A DNA stretch of 64,000 bases from Nocardia beijingensis NBRC 16342. GTDB lineage: Bacteria; Actinomycetota; Actinomycetes; Mycobacteriales; Mycobacteriaceae. The stretch spans positions 1 through 64,000 of the forward strand of contig NZ_BDBC01000031.1 in the NCBI RefSeq assembly GCF_001612785.1, given 5' to 3'. Each line of letters starts with the position of its first letter. Within the stretch, counting starts at the first letter, position 1. A model generated the notes under the pieces. That model saw only the letters and a program-made list of their open reading frames with translations, made no database searches and was not told the origin of the DNA. Positions 26,739 to 34,163 of this stretch are shown piece after piece. The position numbers and the translations under genes are program-made.

Positions 26739-27532
26739 CGGACTCCTCCACGCCTGGTGGAGCGATCACCCAATCGGGCCATTCGTGCCGCCACCGTGTC
26801 CGCGCTCGGGCCGGGCAGTACGTCCACCACCCGCCCGTCGGCGAAGAAGACCACGGCATCGGCCACGGCCGCGGCGATCGGGTCATGGGTGACCATCACG
26901 ATGGTGCGCCCCTCCCTGTCGACCGCCTCCCGCAACAGGCCGAGCACTTCCGCGGCGGCCCGGCTGTCCAGCGCACCGGTCGGCTCGTCGGCGAAGATTA
27001 CGGCGGGGGCGCTCAGCAACGCGCGCGCTATCGCCACGCGTTGTTGCTGACCACCCGACAGCGCCGCGGGCCGACTTCCGGCATATCGCTCGAGGCCCAG
27101 CCGGGCCAGCACCGCCCGGACTCCGGCGTCCGGGACCGGCCGGGACGCGAACTCCAAGGGCAGTGTGACGTTCTGGGCCACGGTCAACGTCGGGACCAGG
27201 TTGTAGGACTGGAAGATGAAGCCGAAGCGATCACGGCGCAGGCGCGTCAACGCGTTCTCATCGAGCGTTGTCAGTTCGGTGCCCTCGACCGCGACCGAGC
27301 CGGACGTGGGCCGGTCCAATCCGGCCGCGCACTGCAGCAGGGTGCTCTTGCCCGAGCCGGACGGCCCCATGACCGCCGTGAAGGTGCGCCGCGGGAAGTC
27401 GATGCTCACTTCGTCGAGGACCCGGACTGCGGCAGGCCCGTCACCGTACACCTTCACCACCTGACGCAACTCGACGCAGTTTCGCGCCCGCGGCGCCTGC
27501 GGCACATTCCTTGAGTACACCGTACGAGTCAT
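26735..27532 (-). CDS. ABC transporter ATP-binding protein (MacB/LolD type)
   Basis: A 265-residue ATPase with Walker A GPSGSGKST (around residue 55), Q-loop FIFQSYNL, signature LSGGQQQR, Walker B VIFADEPTGALD and His-switch VTHD. The ATG at 27532 was chosen because conserved sequence begins just after it; the open frame extends further upstream but that part looks non-coding. The start codon lies inside an imperfect inverted repeat, consistent with control by the divergent TetR-type gene 159 bp away. Confidence 0.88.
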   Translation of the reverse strand: MTRTVYSRNVPQAPRARNCVELRQVVKVYGDGPAAVRVLDEVSIDFPRRTFTAVMGPSGSGKSTLLQCAAGLDRPTSGSVAVEGTELTTLDENALTRLRRDRFGFIFQSYNLVPTLTVAQNVTLPLEFASRPVPDAGVRAVLARLGLERYAGSRPAALSGGQQQRVAIARALLSAPAVIFADEPTGALDSRAAAEVLGLLREAVDREGRTIVMVTHDPIAAAVADAVVFFADGRVVDVLPGPSADTVAARMARLGDRSTRRGGVR

Positions 27533-27547
27533 AAATGCATCGTACCG
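27520..27547. promoter_or_regulatory. Imperfect inverted repeat at start of ABC exporter genes
   Basis: CCGTACGAGTCAT (27520-27532) and ATGCATCGTACCG (27535-27547) form 13-base arms matching at 10 positions, with a two-base centre. The repeat overlaps the chosen ATG of the ATPase gene and faces the divergent TetR regulator. It is a plausible TetR operator; if it is, the transcript is leaderless or the real start is slightly downstream. Confidence 0.4.
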
Positions 27548-27690
27548 ATGATGTCGCGACATTCCGCACCCGCCGGATAGATTGGCATCTACCTGCATGA
27601 ATAGAAATAGCGCACAGCGTCGTCGGAGATCGACCCACCAGGGTAGACTTTCGTCACCGAGCAAGGATTCGTGACGAAAAGGGGCTGAGG

Positions 27691-28506
27691 ATGCCGACCT
27701 GCCAGATCTGTGGCCGGGAACTGGCGGCCGCTGCACGCGGCAGACCAGCCAGATACTGCTCCCGAGCATGCAGGGCGCGGGCGTATCGCGAACGTGTAGC
27801 GGCGAAACAGCGACAAGACCCCGCGCCCACGGAGGCGGCAAGCGCCACCCTGTCCGTCGACCGCGTGGTGCGGGCGGCGATCGGCCTGGTCGACCGCGAA
27901 GGCGGCTCTCATCTCTCCATGCGCCACACCGCTGCCGAACTCGACGTGGGCGTGATGACTCTCTACCGCTACGTGTCGGGGAAGGAGGAACTCGGACGGC
28001 TCATGATCGACGCGGTGTTCGGCGATCATCCATTACCGGAACCGGGCCCACCGGGCTGGCGAGCGAAGCTGGAACTATCCGCATGGCAAGAATGGCAGAT
28101 CTACCGCGAACATCCCTGGGTGCCGCAACTTTTCGCGTTGACCACCAGACCGCCGATCGCACCCCGGCTGATGGCCTACACCGACTGGCGCCTCCGCGCG
28201 GTCGACGACCTCGGCCTCGACTTCCCCACCATGGTCCGGATCGCGATCATGGTTTCCACTCACACCCAGAGCTCCGCGTACCCCCTGGCGCGCGAGCAAT
28301 TCGCGACAAGCACTCGCGAGGAGTGGCTCGGCGCCCGCACCGGGAGAATCCAGGAAGCGTTCGCCTCGGGTGAGCTTCCGATGATCGCGCGCTTCGGGGC
28401 CGACGCCTTCGAAGCCTCTCAGCCGCAGAGCATTTTCGAATTCGGACTGCGGTGCCTGCTCGACGGTGTCGACAACATACTCTCCGCTCGCGGCGCACAG
28501 CGCTGA
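27691..28506 (+). CDS. TetR-family regulator with N-terminal zinc-finger-like segment
   Basis: A 271-residue protein. Residues 4-29 contain CQICGREL and YCSRACRARAYR, a four-cysteine treble-clef-like motif. A TetR HTH follows at about 55-105 (MRHTAAELDVGVMTLYRYVSGKEEL), then a helical C-terminal domain of the TetR_C type. Proteins of this build are known in actinobacteria, and the cysteine module may bind zinc. It is divergent from the ABC exporter pair and probably controls it. Confidence 0.85.
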   Translation: MPTCQICGRELAAAARGRPARYCSRACRARAYRERVAAKQRQDPAPTEAASATLSVDRVVRAAIGLVDREGGSHLSMRHTAAELDVGVMTLYRYVSGKEELGRLMIDAVFGDHPLPEPGPPGWRAKLELSAWQEWQIYREHPWVPQLFALTTRPPIAPRLMAYTDWRLRAVDDLGLDFPTMVRIAIMVSTHTQSSAYPLAREQFATSTREEWLGARTGRIQEAFASGELPMIARFGADAFEASQPQSIFEFGLRCLLDGVDNILSARGAQR

Positions 28507-28972
28507 ACAAGGAAGTGCCACTGACCAACGACAATCATGCGGGGACAATCGAATCCGTCCCGATTCAGGTCCCGATCCGCAACGGTGCCGAACGAGCACA
28601 AACGCCGGGCAGCCGTCGGCCATCCTGATCCAAGTGCGACGTGGTGGCTAGCGTCGAGTGCGCGAAAGGATGCTTCCGGTGGATGGCGGAATGGACTGGT
28701 CGGAGTGGAGCGTGTCGAATCCAAGTTGGTGCGTCACCCGGCTGCCGACTACGACACTGAGACGTAGCCGGATTGCCCGGAACGATCTGCGGCAAAGCCG
28801 GGCATCAGCGGTCACCGCCGCACAATCGATGCCTCCCGCGGCGGGATCGACCTTGGTCCGGCCGCACGGGGACCAAGGACTCTGCTAGCTGGACAACCCT
28901 CGCAGGCATGGTGATCAGGGGCGGCGGCATCCGCCCGGCCGCGGCCCGATTCACCGACTCGAAGGAATCCTC
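28507..28972. other. 466-bp stretch without a convincing gene
   Basis: Short open frames occur on both strands, but none has a domain or a good ribosome site with protein-like composition. GTG at 28516 opens a 36-codon frame placed too close to AAGGA to be persuasive. The right end should hold the promoter of the UsfY-like gene. No clear terminator hairpin was found. Confidence 0.4.
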
Positions 28973-29260
28973 GTGAGCGATACGACATCCGGCCAGCCCT
29001 ACCACGCCAAACCGGGAGAAAGCCTCGCCGATCCGTACAACATCCCCGGCATCGTGTTGTTCATCGTCGGAGTACTGGGCCTGGCATCCACCCTCACCAT
29101 AGCCGGAGAAGGACTGACCGACTGGGTCGTTTTCGGCGCCATAGCCACCGTGTTGTGCTTCGTCTCGAGCGTCGCGGTGTTCTGGCTCGAGCATGAGCGC
29201 CTGCGTCGTCTCACTCGACGTCGTTCGCCGAGTGGGACGCAGCAGCATGCCCCCGCCTGA
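28973..29260 (+). CDS. Small membrane protein, UsfY-like
   Basis: A 95-residue protein with a short N-terminal tail (PGESLADPYNIPG), two hydrophobic segments (about 27-48 and 55-75) and a basic C-terminus WLEHERLRRLTRRR. The PGESL, PG and WL-EH-R-RR spacing resembles mycobacterial UsfY, encoded beside the stress sigma factor SigF. GTG start with AAGGA upstream. The following genes are also stress or general-function types. The identification is from remembered pattern and needs an alignment. Confidence 0.6.
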   Translation: MSDTTSGQPYHAKPGESLADPYNIPGIVLFIVGVLGLASTLTIAGEGLTDWVVFGAIATVLCFVSSVAVFWLEHERLRRLTRRRSPSGTQQHAPA

Positions 29261-29380
29261 CCGGTAGATACCACCATGTCGGCACAGGGGGCCCCACCAC
29301 GCGAATGCGACCGGCACGGAATGCGATTCGCGTCGATCAGTCGAGCAGTCCGCCGAGACTGCGGCGAAAGGAAGCACACA

Positions 29381-29713
29381 ATGAAGGTCGAAGACGTTCT
29401 CGCTTCGGCGAAGGATGCCATGGCAGTCGAGCGCGTCTACGCCGAGCCGGTCGAGCGAGACGGTACCACGGTGATCGCCGTCGCCGCCATGTCCGGCGGT
29501 GGCGGTGGTGGGAGCGGCAGCGACCAGGACGGTCCGGCGGGATCCGGCGTCGGATACGGTCTCAACGCAAGACCGGTCGGGGTGTACGTGTTGCGCGACG
29601 GCCGAGTGAGCTGGCGTCCGGCGACCGACGTCAACCGGCTGATGACCGTGGTCGGCGTCGTTGCTGTTACGGCATTGCTCGTGGGTGCGCGCATCGCTCG
29701 GATGAAGATGTAA
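29381..29713 (+). CDS. GerW-family (YtfJ-like) protein
   Basis: A 110-residue protein. It begins MKVEDVLASAKDAM, continues VERDGTTVIAVAAMSGG into a Gly/Ser-rich loop, then GYGLNARPVGVYVLRDGRVSWRPA, and ends with one hydrophobic segment. This is the GerW/YtfJ family, named for a Bacillus spore germination protein. In actinobacteria its role is unclear and may be envelope or stress related. AAAGGA precedes the ATG; a longer open frame upstream is unlikely to be translated. Confidence 0.85.
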   Translation: MKVEDVLASAKDAMAVERVYAEPVERDGTTVIAVAAMSGGGGGGSGSDQDGPAGSGVGYGLNARPVGVYVLRDGRVSWRPATDVNRLMTVVGVVAVTALLVGARIARMKM

Positions 29714-29873
29714 TTCGCTGAGAGGGTCGGCACGCCCCGGTTGTCCACAGGCAATCGGATGAACCGGGTTTCTTCCTCAACGCTCGATACTTCTCGGGAC
29801 CATCGGCCCTGTCGGGCACGACGCTCGGTCTGCTGAGCTGAATGCGCGAAGACCGGACGGGAGGACACGACAC

Positions 29874-30557
29874 ATGCGATGGACCGTTCCCCTGTTGGTA
29901 GCGGGCGCGGCAGCGCTGGGACTGCGGCATCGGTTGTTGTGCTGGGGCGCCACCCCGGCAGAGGCGGCGGCCGAGTACCCCGGTGACACGCTCGTACCCG
30001 CTCCGACGGCCTGCTCGACGATGGCCACGACCTTCGAGGCGCCTCGGGAGGAGGTCTGGAGCTGGCTCGTCCAAATGGGCGCCGACCGCGCCGGCTGGTA
30101 CAGCTGGGATCGTCTGGACAACGGCGGCCGACCGAGTTCGATGCGGATCGAACCGGAGTGGCAGGAACTGCGCGAGGGGGACCGGGTCGACGCGACGGTC
30201 GGCGGGCGCGCCTATTTCACCGTGGCGATCGCGGATCGCCCGACGACGTTGGTGCTGCGCAGCGACCTGGCGTTGCCCAGCGGCCGCCCCTTCGACCCAC
30301 GCGGGCCACTCCCCCGGATGTTCACCCAGGGAGTGTGGGGTTTCCACCTGACCGAGCTGCCCGGCGGACGCACTCGCCTGGTGGTGCGCACCCTCGGGCG
30401 TGATGCGCCTCGGCCGATCATGGCGGTGGCCGACTTCCTGTTGGGTCAGCCCGCCCACCTGATCATGCAAACTCGGCAGTTCGCCAACCTCCGCCGCCGC
30501 CTCCGTGTCCAGGAGCGCAGCGCCGATCCATCGAATTCCGAAGGGCGACAAGCATGA
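29874..30557 (+). CDS. SRPBCC-family protein with N-terminal membrane helix
   Basis: A 227-residue protein. It opens with a hydrophobic segment (residues 4-18). A START/SRPBCC-type lipid-cavity domain follows, recognised from APREEVWSWLVQMGADRAGWYSWD and the later GFHLTELPGGRTRLVVRT. Such folds bind hydrophobic ligands. The stop overlaps the start of a universal stress protein gene by 4 bp, and a second gene of the same build lies just after that gene. The three probably form one unit. Confidence 0.78.
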   Translation: MRWTVPLLVAGAAALGLRHRLLCWGATPAEAAAEYPGDTLVPAPTACSTMATTFEAPREEVWSWLVQMGADRAGWYSWDRLDNGGRPSSMRIEPEWQELREGDRVDATVGGRAYFTVAIADRPTTLVLRSDLALPSGRPFDPRGPLPRMFTQGVWGFHLTELPGGRTRLVVRTLGRDAPRPIMAVADFLLGQPAHLIMQTRQFANLRRRLRVQERSADPSNSEGRQA

Positions 30558-31480
30558 ACACGATGCCACCTGGAAACGATCCGCACCTGCTGGCGTCCGC
30601 GCCGGTGGTCGTCGGTGTCGACGGTTCCGAAGGTGGCGAGCTGGCCGTCCGCTGGGCCGCGCAGGTCGCGGCGCGGCGCGGCCGCACCCTGCACCTCGCC
30701 CACGGGCTGGACATGGCCGCACTGCGCTCGATGCCCGGCGGCCGTCTGGCGATGACGCCGTCGATCGTCGAAGCGGTGCGCAAACAGGCGATACAGATCA
30801 TCTCCGACGCGCACCGGGTGGCTCGCGACATGGCACCCGACCTGGAGATCACCACCGAGATTTCCGAGGCGAGTCCGTCCGAGCTGCTGATCCACCTCTC
30901 CGGATCCGCTCGTCTCCTCGCACTCGGCGCGACCGGCACGGCGGGCGCCTTCGCCCACCTCGGCTCCACACTGCTCGCGGTCACCGGACATGGGCACGGC
31001 TCCATCGTCGTGGTCCGCGGCGCCGACACCGAATCGGGCCTCAGGAACGACGGCCCGGTAGTCGTCGGCATCGACGGCAGCCCGGTGAGCGAGGCCGCGA
31101 TCGCCGCCGCGTTCGCCGAAGCCTCCGACCGCGGCGCCGAGCTGGTGGCCACGCATTCCTGGAGTGACTGGCACTTCGGCGAATTCGCGGGTGAAAAGCT
31201 CGGGGCAGACATGATGGGACCTGCTCTGGAGACCGCTGAAGACGCCATTCTGGCCGAACGACTCGCCGGGTGGCAGGAGAAGTATCCCAATGTGCGCGTC
31301 ACCCGCAAGGTGTATCTGAGCGGGGCCGTCGATCGCCTCCAGTACTGGTCGAACAGTGCCCAGTTGATCGTCGTCGGCAACCGCGGCCGCGGCGGTTTCA
31401 CCGGCCTGCTGCTCGGCTCGACCAGCAATTTCCTGGTCCAGCACGCGTATTGCCCGGTACTGGTCGCACATTCCGGATAG
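30554..31480 (+). CDS. Tandem-domain universal stress protein
   Basis: A 308-residue protein with two Usp domains. Each opens with a VVVGVDGS or VVVGIDGS strand. Each ends with the ATP-type loop, GATGTAGAFAHLGST and GNRGRGGFTGLLLGSTS respectively. Tandem Usp proteins are abundant in actinobacteria and are linked to hypoxia and dormancy in mycobacteria. It is sandwiched between two SRPBCC genes. A paralogue is present at 41677-42606, sharing LAERLAGWQEKYP and the loop motifs. Confidence 0.9.
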   Translation: MNTMPPGNDPHLLASAPVVVGVDGSEGGELAVRWAAQVAARRGRTLHLAHGLDMAALRSMPGGRLAMTPSIVEAVRKQAIQIISDAHRVARDMAPDLEITTEISEASPSELLIHLSGSARLLALGATGTAGAFAHLGSTLLAVTGHGHGSIVVVRGADTESGLRNDGPVVVGIDGSPVSEAAIAAAFAEASDRGAELVATHSWSDWHFGEFAGEKLGADMMGPALETAEDAILAERLAGWQEKYPNVRVTRKVYLSGAVDRLQYWSNSAQLIVVGNRGRGGFTGLLLGSTSNFLVQHAYCPVLVAHSG

Positions 31481-31645
31481 AACACCAGACAAGCGGTTCG
31501 TGTCGCGATGGCGCAGCTTCCTGCGCACAGGCTGCACCTGGTCCGGCTCCGGCCCGCAACGGATCAGAGTGTTCCCTCGACACCGCGATCTTCCGACCGC
31601 GTGCTCGGCACAACTCATCGGCTCGCCGAAGGGAAGTCAGGACAC

Positions 31646-32335
31646 ATGAGAAGAACAGCATTTGCCGCGACCTGCGCATCGGCCCTCGCCGTTGCCTACG
31701 GCGCCCGCTGGTGCGTCAGGTCCTCGACCTGGGGTGCCGCCGCCGACGAGATCGCGCGGACCATGCCCGGCGACGAGTTGCTCGCCGACGCCGACATCGT
31801 CACGACGCGGGCGATCACGATCGACACCGGTGCCGACGCCATCTGGCCGTGGCTGGTTCAGCTGGGGCCAGGCCGAGGCGGCGCATACACCTACGACTGG
31901 ATCGAAAACCTGCTCGGCCTCGACATGCACAGTGCCGACCAGATTCTGCCGCAGTTCCAGAAGCTGAAGGTCGGCGATGGCTTCGCGCTCGGGAAGTCGG
32001 GCCCGCGCATGCGCGCCGCGACCGTCGAACGCGAGCGCGCCCTGGTCTTCGCCTCCGACGACGGCCACTGGGTCTGGGCATTCGGGCTGTATCCGGCAGG
32101 GAAATCCACCCGGCTGGTGAGCCGCAACCGCATCGGACTCACCGGTGCCTCGGACCTCACCCGCCGGTTCTACCGCTATGTGATGGAATCGGCGAGCCTG
32201 GTGATGGAACGCAAGATGCTGTACGGCATCAAACGCCGCGCCGAACAGCCGGCATTCCGACCCGGTGTGGCCACCGGACCCGTTCGCCGTCCGATCACTC
32301 CTCGCCGTCGTGTCAGTCGTTCGGCGCGGGATTGA
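31646..32335 (+). CDS. SRPBCC-family protein with N-terminal membrane helix
   Basis: A 229-residue protein built like the one at 29874. An N-terminal hydrophobic helix (about 3-20) is followed by an SRPBCC-like domain with DTGADAIWPWLVQLGPGRGGAYTYDW and a conserved core to about residue 190. The C-terminus is basic. The ATG at 31646 has a GGGAAG-type site; the longer frame is not needed. Its last 23 bp overlap the convergent gene at 32313. It probably acts with the neighbouring Usp and SRPBCC proteins. Confidence 0.75.
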   Translation: MRRTAFAATCASALAVAYGARWCVRSSTWGAAADEIARTMPGDELLADADIVTTRAITIDTGADAIWPWLVQLGPGRGGAYTYDWIENLLGLDMHSADQILPQFQKLKVGDGFALGKSGPRMRAATVERERALVFASDDGHWVWAFGLYPAGKSTRLVSRNRIGLTGASDLTRRFYRYVMESASLVMERKMLYGIKRRAEQPAFRPGVATGPVRRPITPRRRVSRSARD

Positions 32336-33197
32336 TTTTGTCGCCGTCCCAGCTCAGATCCGAATTCTCGGTGATCTCGAATGCCTCGAAACGGTCGTCG
32401 GCCACAACCGCGTCGATCAGAGCCCGTGAGCCGGCGACGATCGTGGAGTCGAAGTCGATTTCCGTGGCCACTACCCACGCGTGGTCGGCGGGCCAGAGCA
32501 GCTGGGGCGTCACTCCGGGGAAGTCGCTGGTCCATCCCAGGCCCGCCGCATGCACCCAGCTGGGGTCGGCGAGTTCGGACAGGCCGGTGTCGAAAAGCAT
32601 GAAGTCGCGTCCCGGCCACCGCAGGAAAGGCCCTGCCTCGACCGCCTGTCTGACCTGAGGCGTGACAGAGGCAGCCAGCTCGGCGTCGATTCGAGCTCGC
32701 TCGCGCTCGATGTCCTGCGGATCGCCGTCGGTGGAGGCGATGAACACCGCACCCGAGGAGGTGTTCAGCTCACCGAATCCATTCCACACTCCGGCCGTCA
32801 CCTCTTCCGGTGTCTCGGTGGCCGCACGGAGGTGACCGGTGAGCGCGGCCAGCAGGGATGGGTCGAACCACCCCTCGACGGTCTGGCCGACTTTCCAACC
32901 GTCGTCGAACGACATCGCCGCTTCGTCCTCACCGTCGGTGAGGTTGCGCCACTGCACCAGCGGATGGATCACTCTGCCGTTGCGCACGGCGACCTCGGCC
33001 CACGGCCACATCGCCTCCTCCACGACCTCGGGATTGCCCCACTCGTCGGTGACCGTGACGTCGCGGCGGGTCGCCTCGACCGGGTGCAGGATCCGCGCAT
33101 AAGCCTCGAATCCGGTACCAGCGACGCTGCCGACTCCGTGTTCGCCGACGCGCGCCAGCAGCCACCCACCACGCTCGACATCCGCTGTGAACTTCAC
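32313..33197 (-). CDS. Conserved hypothetical protein
   Basis: A 294-residue soluble, acidic protein with many Trp residues. It begins MKFTADVERGGWLLARVG and has strings such as VHAAGLGWTSDFPGVTPQLLWP and HAWVVATEIDFDSTIV. The second half resembles actinobacterial proteins of unknown function used as single-domain cytosolic proteins. It has no signal or membrane segment. I cannot assign a role. It converges with the SRPBCC gene, overlapping by 23 bp, and is divergent from the CAP-protein gene. Confidence 0.75.
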   Translation of the reverse strand: MKFTADVERGGWLLARVGEHGVGSVAGTGFEAYARILHPVEATRRDVTVTDEWGNPEVVEEAMWPWAEVAVRNGRVIHPLVQWRNLTDGEDEAAMSFDDGWKVGQTVEGWFDPSLLAALTGHLRAATETPEEVTAGVWNGFGELNTSSGAVFIASTDGDPQDIERERARIDAELAASVTPQVRQAVEAGPFLRWPGRDFMLFDTGLSELADPSWVHAAGLGWTSDFPGVTPQLLWPADHAWVVATEIDFDSTIVAGSRALIDAVVADDRFEAFEITENSDLSWDGDKINPAPND

Positions 33198-33463
33198 CCA
33201 GCCAGCCTAGTGAGCCACGCGCGTCGAGCGGCTCTGTCTCCGGCGGCTGCTGTAGCCGTTCGAGGGCCGACCGCGCGGGACCGGATCGCCGCGGTGCGTG
33301 AGCTGCTCGGCGCACTGGCGCGTCGCTGGTGCACCGCCATCAGCGGGAAGCGAGCGAAGCCTGCGGTATTCTCGCCGCAACCCGAAATGCCAACGGCCGG
33401 TTGGCGTTCGGTGGCTCTCTGATTCGTCTCTGTTGTGTCCTGCTCTTTCCCGGGGAGGTCGTC

Positions 33464-33991
33464 GTGCGTGTCGGACGGTTGGTAACGGTCATTGCCGCGG
33501 TGCTGCTCGCCGCGCTCATCTCCGGCGGAGGCCCAGCCGCCGGGCAGGGCGATCTCACCCAGGCCGGGCTCACCGCGCACAACAAGTTCCGGGCCCGGCA
33601 CGGTGCCCCAGCCATGACTTCGGACCAGACCTTGGTCGGACTGGCGCAGAAATGCGCGCAGTATTACGCCGACAAGGGCACGATCGATCACAGCTGCCCC
33701 TACAAGAACGGGGCCGGGGAGAACCTCTGGCTGGCAACGGCGGGCTTCGCCGACGCCGTGCGTAGTGTCGAGACGGCCACACAGATGTGGTACGACGAGG
33801 CCAAGGACTACGACTACAACGATCCCGGATTCAGCACCGCGACCGGACATTTCACGCAGGTGGTGTGGAAGGCGAGCACGCAACTCGGCATCGGGTTCGC
33901 CGCCGCGGGCAACAGCGTCGTCGTTGCCCTCTACAACCCGCCCGGCAACGTACAGGGGCAGTTCTCCCAGAACGTGACGCGCCCACGCTGA
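33464..33991 (+). CDS. Secreted CAP/SCP-domain protein
   Basis: A 175-residue protein. The signal peptide covers about residues 1-28 (hydrophobic IAAVLLAALISGG, then GPAAGQG). The CAP domain has AHNKFRARHGAP, HSCPYKNGAGENL and TGHFTQVVWKASTQLGIGFA, which provide the His/Glu cavity residues of the family. Bacterial CAP proteins are extracellular and may bind lipids or metals. The GTG at 33464 has GGGGAGG upstream and gives a clean signal peptide, so it is preferred over the longer frame. Confidence 0.87.
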   Translation: MRVGRLVTVIAAVLLAALISGGGPAAGQGDLTQAGLTAHNKFRARHGAPAMTSDQTLVGLAQKCAQYYADKGTIDHSCPYKNGAGENLWLATAGFADAVRSVETATQMWYDEAKDYDYNDPGFSTATGHFTQVVWKASTQLGIGFAAAGNSVVVALYNPPGNVQGQFSQNVTRPR

Positions 33992-34163
33992 CCCCCGCGG
34001 CAGCGGATCGATATGCCCCCTCGCGGCGGCAGGCCGTTGCAGGCTGTCCCTGGTGCGAATATTTCAAACCCTCGATGTGCCAACACTTTTCATACGGCAA
34101 TGGTGAAATGCTGTTGATCGGCTGTGTTGTGGATGAGCGATGTACCCGAGTTCAGGAGCGCGC

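Noticed and set aside
28516..28626. Possible 36-codon ORF after the zinc-finger TetR gene
   Set aside because: The Shine-Dalgarno-like AAGGA is only one base from the GTG and the product has no recognisable feature.
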